Origin: Thecamonas trahens ATCC 50062
Lineage: Eukaryota > Apusozoa > Apusomonadida > Apusomonadidae
Direction: 5' to 3'
Assembly (NCBI RefSeq): GCF_000142905.1
Contig: NW_013657671.1
Location: 353,044-417,043 of the forward strand
DNA: 64,000 bases
This document shows, one piece after another, positions 39,580 through 49,726 of the stretch (position 1 is the stretch's first letter; every line of letters starts with the position of its first letter). A program made the translations under genes and the position numbers. The notes under the pieces were generated by a model. That model was not told where the DNA came from, ran no database searches, and saw only the letters and a list, made by a program, of their open reading frames with translations.

Positions 39580-41578
39580 ATGGCGTCGTCGGGCGGACGG
39601 ACATTGCGGGTGACGGCCACAGGCTCCAACATGACCACCGGTGGCGGCGGGAGGTCGGGCAGAGACGGAAGCAGAGGTGATGGAGGTGGTGAAGGCGGAG
39701 GACTGGGTGGTGTTGGAGGCTCAGAGCGGAAGAATAAGGGTGCGACGTGGCTGGAGGCATGGACAGACGCCATTGCCGGCTTGCGGACACGACCGGCTTG
39801 CATGGCTCTCGGCGACATCCATGGGAACGGCGAGTCTTCGTTGGTGGTCGGCGACTTCAGCAAAGTCCTCAAGGTCTTTACTGGCAAGGCTCTGGCGCAC
39901 GAGTCGCGCTTGCTGGATCCTCCCACGGCGGTGGTCACGTTTCACATCGGTGCGTCTGGCGGTGGCGGCGGTGGCGGCGGCGGCGGTGGGGCCGGTGCCG
40001 GCAGCTCGGCGGTTGGTGCGGCGTCGGCGGCGGTGGCAGTGGCATCAGGCGACGCGGTCTACGTCTTTCGCAACATGCACCCGTACTACAAGTTTTCGCT
40101 CCCACCGGCACCGCTTGTGCCCGGCGAGACCGAGCTGTGGGCCAAGATGCGGCAGCAGCCGCCGACGGTCGACCTGGCCGACGCTGCGGCCGAGCTGCGC
40201 GCGCTGTACGACACTGCGCCACACGACGCGCTCTCGTTCCTCTCTCTCGACGTGATGCAGTGCAGTTCGCCGAGCGAGATCGAGGCGTACATCGACAAGA
40301 CGCGCGGGGTGGCGCTGGAGCGACCGGGCGTTATCACGTGCATGGCGACGCTCCATCGCAACTTTGACGACGACGCCGACAAGACCATGCTGGTCATCGG
40401 GACCGAGGACCGGCGGGCGCTCATTCTCGACGCCGCGTCGCGTGGACTAGAGATTGCTGTGCAGGTCTCGCTGCCGTCGGCGCCGGCGTTTGTGGCGGTG
40501 GCCGGCCAGTACTCGGTCGGCTACCGCATCACCTTTGCCTGCCGCAACGGACGGGTGTACACGCTCAAGGCTGGGCGCTGCAGGGCAAGGCCATCGAGCT
40601 CGAGTCGCTCCCGCTCGGTCTAGAGATGGATGGCCTCAAGACGGTGCTGGTGGGACGGCCGACGCCAAGGTCCACGCCTTTCACGCCAAAGGCAAGAAGC
40701 GGTACTCGCTCCACTTTGACTCGCCCATTCTCTCGATGGCCAAGATCTTTCTCAAGATGCGCAATCTGACCTCGCTGGCAGTGGCGCTGGCCTCGGCCGA
40801 GCTGCGGATCTTCTCGGGCCGGGCCCTGGTCTCTGTGGTCCAGCTCAACTCACCGGCGGCCGGCATGGTCTTTGGATGCTACCACCGCGAGCAGCGGACG
40901 CTGCTTATTGCGCACGAGTCCGGGGCGCTCTCGGTCAAGATGCTCCCGCGCTCGCAAGTCTCTGCACTGACCTCATCGGCAGGAGCGACGGGCCCGCTGG
41001 CCGAGCAAACCGTTCCGCTCGCCCTTCCGCAGCGGACGCAGGTCTGGCTGGACCAGGCTAAGCGTGAGCACTCGGCCGCACTCGGTATGCACCAGACGTA
41101 CCAGAAGGCGCTCTTCCAGCTCAAGCTCAACACCCTTCGCGAGTACGTCAAGCTCCTGCAGCAGTCGGCCGGCACGTCGGCGTCGGTGACGGCGGCGGCG
41201 CTGCCGTCGGCGAGCGATAGCGAGGCCGCGCACCACGCGCCGCAGGTCACTCTATCGCTCCGGCTCCTGGCCCAGATTGTGGGCCTCGGCCCGTCTTTCC
41301 TTGTCAAGATCACCGTGACCAACTCGTCGCCGTCGGCCGCTTCGGGCCTCTCGGTCGTCATCGGGCACAACCCCGAAGTGTATAGCATGCCGCGGTCTAT
41401 TCTTCCACTCCCGCTCCTGGTTCCAGGCGTGCCCTACGTCCTTGCTCTCCAGCTCAAGTGTCTGGTCGAGGGAGCCTCGGACGCCATCACCGCTCTTGTC
41501 GTCAACTCGGGCTCGGACGTCCCGCTCATCTCGTACAAGCTCCAGGTTCCTGTTGCTGAAGTCATGCTCGATATTTAG
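39580..41578 (+). CDS. BBS1: Bardet-Biedl syndrome protein 1 (BBSome subunit)
   Basis: About 666 aa after correcting two apparent missing G's at GGG runs 40573-40575 and 40652-40654. As read, the frame changes twice between codons YTLKAG and TADAKVH. Restoring the Gs gives YTLKAGALQGKAIELESLPL then GLKTVLVGTADAKVHAF, colinear with human BBS1. BBS1 is the BBSome beta-propeller subunit that binds ARL6 and membrane cargo for ciliary trafficking. Conserved blocks: ACMALGDIHGNGESSLVVGD, YVFRNMHPYYKFSLPPAP, CRNGRVYTLK, RYSLHFDSPILSM, and a C-terminal GAE-like domain (LLAQIVGLGPSFLVKITV, PLLVPGVPYVL). A Gly-rich insertion sits near residue 130. Its presence implies a cilium or flagellum. Confidence 0.9.
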
Positions 41579-41710
41579 TCGTGTTAAAGCCCGATGGGTG
41601 TGTTTGTGAGCTGGCTGGCTGGCTGGCTGGCTGGCGGGCGGGCTGGCGGGCGGGCGAGAACAAGGCAGAGGACGACAGACACGCGACTCGAGGCAGCGAG
41701 ACAGACAGCT

Positions 41711-42177
41711 ATGGCCGAGCAGGACGCCAATGCCAAGTTTGACCGGTGTGCGGAGAATGCAATTGTGAACACAGCCGTGGGCACTGTTGGTGGCCTTGCG
41801 GTGGGTGTCACTCTTCTGCGTGGTATGTCTGTGTGGGAGGGAACGGGAGGGGGGGAGGGGGAGGGGAGGGGGGAGGGGAGGGGAGGGGGAGGGAAGGGGT
41901 ATACTCACAGGGAAGATGGAATTGGGACTGGGCTCGGGGTTGTGGCTGACGACTGTGACTGTGATTGGTGACTGGTGGCTGTGGCTGTGACCGTGACTGT
42001 ATGCGTATGTGCATGGGTTTGTTGTCTGTGGTCGTAGGTCATCGACTGCTGCGCATGGCTGCCATTGGTGTGGGCATTGGTATGGGCGTGGGCATGGCCT
42101 GGTCAAACTGCTCGTACGACTTTAACAACCCGGGCATTACCCATGGTACTGTCATTCGCAAGGCTGATGCAAGCTGA
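41711..42177 (+). CDS. MIC10: MICOS complex subunit MIC10
   Basis: Exons 41711..41822 and 42038..42177, 83 aa. The intron 41823..42037 (donor GTATGT, acceptor CGTAG) contains G-runs. MIC10 oligomerises in the mitochondrial inner membrane to bend crista junctions. Two short TM helices each carry the diagnostic glycine series, GTVGGLAVGVTLL and AAIGVGIGMGVGMAWSNC (human MIC10 has GSGMGLGMAYSNC). The splice joins TLLRG to HRLLRMA at the inter-helix basic loop. The N-terminal AKFDRCAENAIV matches the family WDRCLADAVV. Too short to be found without splicing. Confidence 0.92.
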
Positions 42178-42180
42178 TCT

Positions 42181-42300
42181 GAGCTTGGGCATAGGCCGAG
42201 CTAGGCTGGACTGAGCTGGGCGGGCCTTGGGCTGAGCCGAGCTGGGCCGAGCTGGGCCGGGCTGAGCCGAGCTGGGCCGAGCTGGGCCGAGCTAGGCGGG
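42181..42300. repeat. GAGCTGGGCC minisatellite
   Basis: Imperfect tandem copies of a 10-bp unit (gagctgggcc with variants) between MIC10 and the PHD/F-box gene, in both genes' 3' flanks. Confidence 0.85.
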
Positions 42301-42352
42301 ATACGGGTGATTAAACAGCTGCGCAAACGGGAGGGCGATATGGTGGTACAGT

Positions 42353-44721
42353 TTACGTCGCAAAGTGCTTGATGAGCATGGCAACTCGCTCGTCCGAGAC
42401 GTCGGGCGGCGGCGGAGTGGCAGTGGCGGCACGGGCGCGGACGGCGTCGTTGACGGCACGCATCGAGTCGAGGACGTCTTCGATGCCCACGCCAAAGTGA
42501 GCAGCGTGGCTGAGCGCGCGTCGTAGGCGGGCAAACGAGGCCGGCGTGTCGACCTCGGAAGGGGAAAACTGGGCGGCGTGGCGGTAGTAGGCGGCCGGCG
42601 CATCGTGGGCAGTGCCGGGAACAAATGAGGTGGCGGCAAGCGCGGCTTTGAGGGTGCGGGTGGCGTCGGCCCGCCGCGGCTCGCCGGCGGCGACAAGGAT
42701 GCGCCCGAGGAGAGTGCGGAGGGTACCCGAGTGGGGCGCGGCCTGGGTAGCCTCGAGAACAAGCCTCTCGGCGGTGGCGAGGTCGCGGTCGGCGAGCGCC
42801 TGACGAGCTGCGGCGTAGAGCTCGGCGGTTTGCGGCGCAAGCTTAGAGTAGAGGATGCCGGTGTGATGCGGGCGGGCGAGCTTGCGCTTGCCGCCAGCGT
42901 CGACATGGACAACGGCCGGCGGCGGGAACCGCGAGCGGAGCGCCGACGCCAGCCGCGGGCCGACCGCAGGCACACCGACTACCGAGAGCTCGCGGAGGCC
43001 GGCAAGGATGGTTCCGGACTTGCTGGTGGCAGCGATGTAGCGGAGCGCCGACGGAGGAACCTGAGCACCATCGAGGCGCAGGATCCGCAGCTTGGGGTTG
43101 GCGGCGACGAGAAGGACAAAGGCCTTGTGGGCGTACGACATGAGCGCAGGGTGGGTGACCGGTGCGGCAACTGGCGACGCCGCGTTGGCTTTGTCGACGT
43201 CGAGCAGGCCGGCGCAGCCGGAAAGGTCGAGCTCAACCAAGCCCTCGAGGTGCGTGGCGAGTGCGTAGAGGCCCATGCCAGTAAAGCCGTCACAGGCAAC
43301 GAGCCGCAGTCGCCGAAGCGAGAACCCGTCAAGAACGTGGCCGAGCATGCCTGCGGCAGTGTCGTCAAAGAGAGCGCAGCCAGAGAGGTCCAAAACCTTG
43401 GTGTGGACCAGCGATGGCGCCAAGCCCGTCAGCGGGCGCAGCGCAAGCGTCGTCGCCGCAAACGAGAGCTCGGCGACCGGCCAGGCCTCGGGCTGGCGGG
43501 CGGCGTAGGCAACACCACGCGAGACGGCATAAAGCGCCATCTTGCTCATGGCCGGCACAAACGAGAACAGGTACATCAGCAACTCGATGGGGAGCGAGTC
43601 GAGGCGGAAGACCTCGTGGCGGAGCTTGATCATCGGCAGCTCGCCAAAGGAGCGGCAGTCTATGGCGAGCGTTCCGGGCTTCCACGCCTCCATCGCCGCG
43701 GCGTCGTCGGCCGAGGCGTCGTCGGCCGAGTACGACGGGTATGCGTTCGAGTACTCGTACTCGACCTCGTACTCGTAGTACTCATTCGAGTAGTATCCGT
43801 CGTCCTGATGCTGGGCAGGATGAGGAGGAGGAGGCGCCGCGGCAGCAGCGGCAGCCTGGTTCTGGGCCGCCATGTACTGCTGCATGTGCGGGTAGCCGTA
43901 GTAACCGCCGGCGGCAGCGGCAAATCCGTAGTACGGCGACGAGACGTAGCCATACATCGAGTATGGGTTCGCCATGTACATCGGATTCATATGGTTGACC
44001 TGTGGAGGAGGAGGAGCGAGCGCGGGCGCAGGTGCGGGCGCAGGCTTGGTCGTCCGCCGCTTGCGCTTGCGGTGGATGTAGACCTTGGTCTCGCGGCGCG
44101 AGCCAGCCCGTGATCGCTTGGCCTTTTTGCCTCCCTTGCCCCGCTTCGCCGCCGAAGCCTTGGACGCCGACTTGCTTGCCTTGGACCGTGACCGCGCCGT
44201 CGACGCTTTGGACCGCGACTTGGGCCGCGACTTGGACTTGGACTTTGACGCCGTGCTCTTCTTCTTGCCGCGCGACGCCTTGGACTTTTTGGTCGGTGGC
44301 GCGGCGCGGACACCAAAGGCGGAGCGGATGGTGTTCTTGGCCGGCTTGGGCTCCGAGTCGGACGTGGCTACGGCAGAGTCCTTGGCCTTGGCGGCAGCGT
44401 CGTCGGCGTCGACCTTGGCCTCGGCCTCGTCGTCATCGGTATGGCCGTAGTCTGGGCGGATGTAGGCAGCGTAGGGACGAGAAGGATCGCAAAGTCACAG
44501 ACAAACTCAAAGTTCTCGGGAAGGTCGTCATCGTCGAGATGGAGGCACTCTAGATGGAGCCAGTGCGAGCAGCGGTCGCACGCAATGAGCGCCGACTTTG
44601 CGCACTTTCGGCACTTGCGGTCTTGGGACGAGTGCTCGTCACCGCACACACACCGCGCATACCACACAGCACCGTCAGAGTCGGTCAGCTCCCCTGAAGA
44701 CGAGCCTGTCTTCTTGCCCAT
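42353..44721 (-). CDS. PHD finger - basic linker - F-box/LRR protein (one gene, one apparent frameshift)
   Basis: About 789 aa if one T is added at the TTT complementary to 44491-44493. That changes ...FEFVCDFAIL to FEFVCDFCDPSRPYAAYIRPD, completing the last zinc pair of the PHD finger. Order: PHD (residues about 20-75; CVCGDEH, CRKC, CDRCSHWLHLEC, CDFC); an acidic stretch; a 150-residue Lys/Ser/Arg-rich nuclear-type linker; a Tyr/Ala-rich region; an F-box (LDSLPIELLMYLFSFVP); leucine-rich repeats (VLDLSGCALFDD, LVELDLSGCAGLL, LRILRLDGAQ); and TPR-like helices at the C-terminus. The two halves are in one uninterrupted frame through PPPPPQVNHMNPMY. An AG (cctccacag) precedes MNPMY, so two genes, or an intron ending there, remain possible. 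Confidence 0.7.
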
Positions 44722-45211
44722 AGCCAGGATGGTGGGGCAAGAGGAGAGGAGTGGCGTCGAAAGTGCTGGCCGTCCTGGTGGTGGTGGTGGTGGGTGGCGG
44801 CGCCGGTGGCTGCTGTCGCGAGAAGCGCTCGTGCCGGGGCGAAATAGGGGCACAGCCTGCGATGCGGCGCGACTGGCATCTGCAACGACAGCGGTGGACC
44901 GCGGCCGGCGATAATAAATCTGTTGTCTGCTGGGCCAGCTTTTTTGCCAGTCTGTGGCTGTACTCTTAGATGTGGGAATGGACTCCCTTGCCGACTCTTT
45001 GTGTTGTTGGGGGTATACAGATTGTTACGCACATGATGGCGTTGCTGATATGATAATGGTGGTGCAGAGGGAGAGTGCCTGTGAGTCACGTGAGAACCGC
45101 ATATGCGACGGCGGCAAAAAAATGACTCTCGCTCCGCCACCGTTATCTCGCCACACTGTCCTCCCGTTGCTCTCTGCGACGTGATACACACCTCTCTGAA
45201 TCACCATTCTA
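44722..45211. other. Divergent intergenic region
   Basis: 490 bp containing a short GGT-repeat at about 44776-44800 and nothing else recognised. Less GC-rich around 45000-45060, perhaps the promoter of the secreted-protein gene. Confidence 0.5.
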
Positions 45212-45601
45212 ATGCTGCGGACTACGATCTACCTTGCTATCGGGCTCTGCTTCCTGGCCAGCGTCACAGCTGGCGTGCACTATGAGCTGCAGTTTACTGC
45301 GGACCAGTTCTGCCAATCGGCGTCAATTATCTACAAGTTGACGACTACGATGTCGCCGCCGTTCCCTTGCCAGGCCATGCCCGGTACGATGTGCATCATC
45401 AAGGGCACCGACCCGAACAACTGCATTCCGCAGCCGTACTTTTCTATCGACGGCATCTCCAACGTGATCAACCTCTGGGGCGACGACCAGTGTACCCAGC
45501 GGTCGGGCCCTCCGCTCGGCTCGTACCGGTGCAACCTCTACTTTGGCGTTGCCGACGGTGTCGACTTTCGCCGCATCAACTACACCCGGTACGAGAACTG
45601 A
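45212..45601 (+). CDS. Small secreted cysteine-containing protein, family unknown
   Basis: 129 aa. MLRTTIYLAIGLCFLASVTAG is a good signal peptide with cleavage near residue 20. The mature part has six Cys (in QFCQ, FPCQ, TMCII, NNCIP, DQCTQ, YRCNL), which could form three disulphides, and a possible N-glycosylation site at NYTR. No family recognised. The start follows a clean intergenic region and codon use resembles neighbouring genes, so I think it is real. Confidence 0.65.
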   Translation: MLRTTIYLAIGLCFLASVTAGVHYELQFTADQFCQSASIIYKLTTTMSPPFPCQAMPGTMCIIKGTDPNNCIPQPYFSIDGISNVINLWGDDQCTQRSGPPLGSYRCNLYFGVADGVDFRRINYTRYEN

Positions 45602-46244
45602 GGTTGACTGTGCCGATGTCATACAGGCGCAAGTGCAAGCGCAGAGCGTTTTTCCTCCGCTGCTCTGCAACAGGCCTACACACGTAAACGACACTATGGC
45701 CTTGCTCCACCACCAATCGGTAGCCCAAGCAGCTGATGTCGCACCTTTCAGTCACTGTTGCCATTCTCCCCAAGCTCCCATCCCGATCACCACAACCATT
45801 CTCACGAGCATAATACCGCTGCCATCACCAGTAGCGCTTTTATGACAGCAGGCCTGATGTGGCGAGCCGTCAGCCAACCCACAGCGGACCGTCACCCAAA
45901 TCAAGTCTTTTCCCAACAGCACAGGTTGCCACCACCGATCACCACCACCCAGCATAGGGAGCCGGACAGCAGCGCGCGAGACACAACCCACGGCACTTCA
46001 CCCCATCACCCCACACTCCGTCCACCCCCGTGTGTGCTCGAGTCTACGTGTGCGTGTGTGTATTTGTGTGTGTGTGTGTCTCTCTCTCTCTCTCTCTCTT
46101 ACTCTGTGACAAAGCAGGCGAAGAACACGGTTCGACCTACCAGGCCGACCACCACCACCACCATCACCACCACCACCACCACCTACCTACCTACCTACCT
46201 ACCTACCTACCTACCTACCTACCTACCTACCTACCTTGACCAAC
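45602..46244. repeat. Intergenic region with TG, CT, CAC and (CCTA)n microsatellites
   Basis: 643 bp without a supportable gene. (TG)n and (CT)n occur at about 46040-46100, a CAC/CAT tract at 46150-46180 and (CCTA)n at about 46181-46235. The last array ends only 10 bp before the MGRN1-like ATG, so it lies in that gene's 5' UTR or core promoter. Confidence 0.8.
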
Positions 46245-47648
46245 ATGGGCAACGCTCAGTCGGGCAATACGGTGGTTGTCAACGAAGGCCCTCCGGCCGC
46301 GGGCGGCAACAATGCCAACAATGCCAACAACGCCAACAACCAGCCCGCAGGCCCGCCAGCCGCCGCTCCGGCTGGTGCGACCGAGGCCGAGACGGACGCT
46401 ATCACCAACGCGAACACCATCGCTAATTCTGGGGCTGGAGATGCGGCGCCGGCAGGTGGAGCAGTTGTCCGACCGCAGGAGACGTACACCACGACCATCT
46501 CGTGCCAGTTTACGGTCAAGAAGGAGACGTTTGTGTTCAAGCCGGTCGACGACGGCGCACAGGGCGGCAGCGGCGGAAAAGTCCTCGACGAGGAGGCCGG
46601 GCAGGTCCGCGGCAAGCCAAGCTCAGGAGCAGCGTCGGGCGCGGCGCGGGTCAACGCGGCGGCGACGGCGCAAGGCTTCTCCACCGCAGGATTTGGCGGC
46701 ATGTCGGTAGAGGAGTACAACCGGCGCGCAGGCAAAGAGGTGGCGACCGGCTCAGACTCGTCGCTGACCGAGGGCGAGAGTGAGCAGGAGGAGCAGGCTG
46801 ACGACGCGGACGGGGGCGAGGCTGGCGCGCCTGCCAGCGCGCCCGCCGGCTCGGGCTCGGACGCTGCCGAGCCGGACCGCCGGCCGTACTCGCTCTCGTT
46901 CCAGTTTGACGCCTCTGTCGACACCGTGGTGAGCGTGTACTACATGGCACGGCCGACGACCGAGCGCACGCCTGGGACCTTTGACGACCTCTTTGAGACT
47001 ATCGGGAGCGTGACTGTGCCCAAGCTCGAGTTTTCGGCCGGCATGGACGTGCAATACGCGGTGCCGGCCGGCCACGAGTTTGTGCCTGCGGCGTACGACG
47101 AGGCCGAGCTGGTCAAGACCTCGGCGATGGTGGCCTATCCGGTGGTTGTTGTGGCCGAGACCGCGCCGATGGCGGTCCACCAGGGCGTGCAGCATCAAGT
47201 GATGACCACGTACTGCACGCTGACCGCCACCGGCGGGCGGTACGCCATCCGAGTCCTCAAGCAGATAGTCCAGATTGCCGACTGCTACTACCTCCTGCAC
47301 GATATCTTTGGCGTCGTCAACGACGACGACGACGAGTCGAACGAGTGTGTGGTGTGCATCACCGATCCGCGCGACACCGCGGTGCTTCCCTGCCGCCACC
47401 TTTGCCTCTGCGCGCCATGCGCCAAGCAACTCCGCCAGCGCTCCAACCGCTGCCCGATCTGCCGCGTCCCCTTCCAGTCGCTCCTTCAGTTCAAGCTCTC
47501 CAAGCTTCCGTCCGAAGACTCCGACTCGGACCCCGACAGCGACATTGGTCATCGCCACTCGGGAGAGCCTTTCGACTCGGACGGCGATGGCGAAGGCGGC
47601 GTCGTCCTCAACGACCTGACCGCAAACCCGCAGACTGTCCCCGTCTGA
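46245..47648 (+). CDS. MGRN1/RNF157-type RING E3 ubiquitin ligase
   Basis: A 467-aa protein. I start at ATG 46245 because it gives MGNAQS, an N-myristoylation signal shared with the MGRN1 family. An Asn/Ala-rich N-terminus and an acidic insert are followed by the conserved beta-rich region (YSLSFQFDASVDTVVSVYYM, PAGHEFVPAAYDEAEL, RYAIRVLKQIVQIADCYYLL). The C3HC4 RING reads CVVCITD, LPCRHLCLC and CPICRVP. The tail is acidic (SEDSDSDPDSDIG). MGRN1-type ligases act at membranes and endosomes; the substrate here is unknown. Confidence 0.88.
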   Translation: MGNAQSGNTVVVNEGPPAAGGNNANNANNANNQPAGPPAAAPAGATEAETDAITNANTIANSGAGDAAPAGGAVVRPQETYTTTISCQFTVKKETFVFKPVDDGAQGGSGGKVLDEEAGQVRGKPSSGAASGAARVNAAATAQGFSTAGFGGMSVEEYNRRAGKEVATGSDSSLTEGESEQEEQADDADGGEAGAPASAPAGSGSDAAEPDRRPYSLSFQFDASVDTVVSVYYMARPTTERTPGTFDDLFETIGSVTVPKLEFSAGMDVQYAVPAGHEFVPAAYDEAELVKTSAMVAYPVVVVAETAPMAVHQGVQHQVMTTYCTLTATGGRYAIRVLKQIVQIADCYYLLHDIFGVVNDDDDESNECVVCITDPRDTAVLPCRHLCLCAPCAKQLRQRSNRCPICRVPFQSLLQFKLSKLPSEDSDSDPDSDIGHRHSGEPFDSDGDGEGGVVLNDLTANPQTVPV

Positions 47649-47843
47649 TTCTTATCCGATTGTTGCCTATGATCTACTCTCACCATCATACACACACACA
47701 CACACACACACACACGCGCTCTCTCTCCTCCTCTCTCCCATACATCAAACCAGCCCAGGTCCGGTCGGGCCATCGGTCACCGCCGTCCACTGCTGTGCTG
47801 TGCTGACACCGACCGCCACACGACTCGGCGGCAGAGTGTGAGG

Positions 47844-49597
47844 ATGGCAAGCCAGAGGGCGACGGGAGGAAGAGTAGTCGAGAGCAGTGGGGACGAGTAC
47901 TCGTACAGCCAGAGTGGAGGAGGAGGAGAAAGAGGAGGAGGGCGTCTAGGCAGGGGCACTGGCGGCAAGATGGGTCATGGCTTTGCTGCCGACGCCCTCT
48001 TCCACGCCCGCCTCCCTGTCCCCGGCCCGCCACCTCCTCGCCTCGCCAACGAACTCTATCCCACAGACGACGACAAGGAGCGTATGGAGGTACGTGCTCT
48101 TCTATTACTACCTACTCATTATGCCCTCTGGCCTCTCTCTGACTCGGTTGTGGAGGAAGGTTCTCCAGACATGCCTGCCGCTGGCTAGTGGTGCTGGCGC
48201 AGTCCCTTCGCCGACGTGGCCACGTGGCTGCCCCCACCTCGCGTGAGATTGGGCAGATAGGCTATATGCACACACGCACACACGCACACACGCACACTCA
48301 CACCCTCTATCGAGTGTAGGCGTGGAACCGTGAGCTGGCACTGTCGCGCGATCGTGATCGGGTGTCGCTGCGACGGGCGCGGCGGCAGCAGAACTACGAT
48401 ACGTTTGTGGCCGACGGCGGGATGGGCGCGTATCGCGCGGCGGTGGCGCGGGAAGAGCGGCGGCGGCGGCGGGCTGCAGAGCGCGAGCGGCGGCGGGCTG
48501 CGGAGCTTGAGTATGAAAAGTCGTTTGAGCGGGTGCGGTTCCGGATGGCCAAGCGCGGCGGGCGGCGGGCGTCATACGAGGTGCAGAGTCTTGGGCGGGT
48601 AACATCGTCGCCGGTTGACTCGTTTGCCGGCCTGATGGTGACACTGGACGATGTGGTGCGGTCGGACGCCGGTGGAGTGTGGTACGTCCTGGCGCTGAGC
48701 TACGGAGTGGCGCCTGCGTGGACTATCCATCGGACGTACGAGGACTTTGCCGCGCTCGCCGAGACGCTGCGCGAGCTGTATCCGCAGCTGGAGCACGTGG
48801 CGTTTCCTCCGTCGTACTCTTACGGCGAGAGCTGGGACTCGGTGGTGGCCGAGCGCAAGACCGGCCTGCTCACGTTCCTGGTCCAGACACTGGCTCTGCC
48901 CAAGACGCCTGTCCTCGACTCTTTTCTAGAGTTTTCCTTCCACGTCATGGACTTTGTTTGTCTCCGCTACGAGCGGCTGTACAACTCGGTGGCCAAGGTC
49001 CGCCGCAAGATTGTGCAGGTTCCAGTCGACGAGCCTGCGCCCGGCGAGCCGCTCTACGAAGAGTACGAGGAAATCTACGAGGTCGACGTCGAGGATCTAG
49101 CCACGCTCGACGACGTTGCAGTCCATCAAGCCAACAGCTCAGCCGTCGGAAGCAAGCCGTCGCGCACTGCGGCCGTCGCCACCAACTCGGTCGCCGTTCA
49201 GACCGCCGCCATCCAGTTTGACACCATCTTCAACTTTCACCTCGAGCAGATGCGCGAGCAGCTTGCTGACTCGCTCATCACCCTCATGGATGACACCCAC
49301 ATCTACACCAACAATTACGTCACCCAACTCCGCCGCGAGATCCACCACCACCGCAATCAGCAGCGGATCCACGCTGCCCGCACTCCACCGGCCGGACCAT
49401 CTGACCGCCAGCCACACCCGCAGCAGGCCCATGCCGCGCACCCTCACCCGCCACAGACCCAGCCCCATGAGCCGCACGTCCCAGCCCGCGGCTCCTCGCG
49501 CCACGCCGTGCTCTCGGATCAGGCCCGGCACGGCGCCAGGCCTGGTCTCGCCCACGGCCATGGCGATGGCGACGGCCACGGCCATATCAAAACGTAG
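47844..49597 (+). CDS. PX-domain protein (phosphoinositide-binding, sorting-nexin-like)
   Basis: Exons 47844..48089 and 48320..49597, 507 aa. The intron 48090..48319 (donor GTACGT, acceptor GTGTAG) contains CACA repeats. The splice joins DDDKERME to AWNRELALSRDRDRV. An Arg-rich helical region (about 110-160) precedes a PX-like domain at about 175-290: TIHRTYEDFAALAETLREL, AFPPSYSYGES, VVAERKTGLLTFLVQTLALP and VLDSFLEFSF. PX domains bind PI3P on endosomes. The C-terminal half has an acidic EEYEEIYEVDVEDL segment and a His/Pro-rich disordered tail. No BAR domain is evident. Confidence 0.7.
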
Positions 49598-49726
49598 AAG
49601 AAGTGCACGCAAAGCTCCGAGTGTCTTGCGAGGCAGGCGACATACGATAGCGATGTCAATCACGACTACGATCACCGCCACAAAGCACACGATTGCGCCT
49701 CAGCACCACGTCGGACGCACTACTTG

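Noticed and set aside
40573-40654. An intron in BBS1 to explain the frame changes
   Set aside because: The segment between the two shifts encodes family-matching sequence (LQGKAIELESLPLGLEMDGLKTVLV), and no GT-AG pair fits; single-base errors at GGG runs explain it.
43987-43995. Splitting the PHD/F-box locus into two genes at the cctccacag acceptor-like site
   Set aside because: The frame is open across it with no stop, and the region before it codes for a typical basic linker; kept as one gene, with the alternative noted.
46181-46235. Coding CCTA repeat (YLPTYLPTYLP) upstream of the MGRN1-like protein
   Set aside because: Microsatellite; the MGNAQS myristoylation start lies just downstream.
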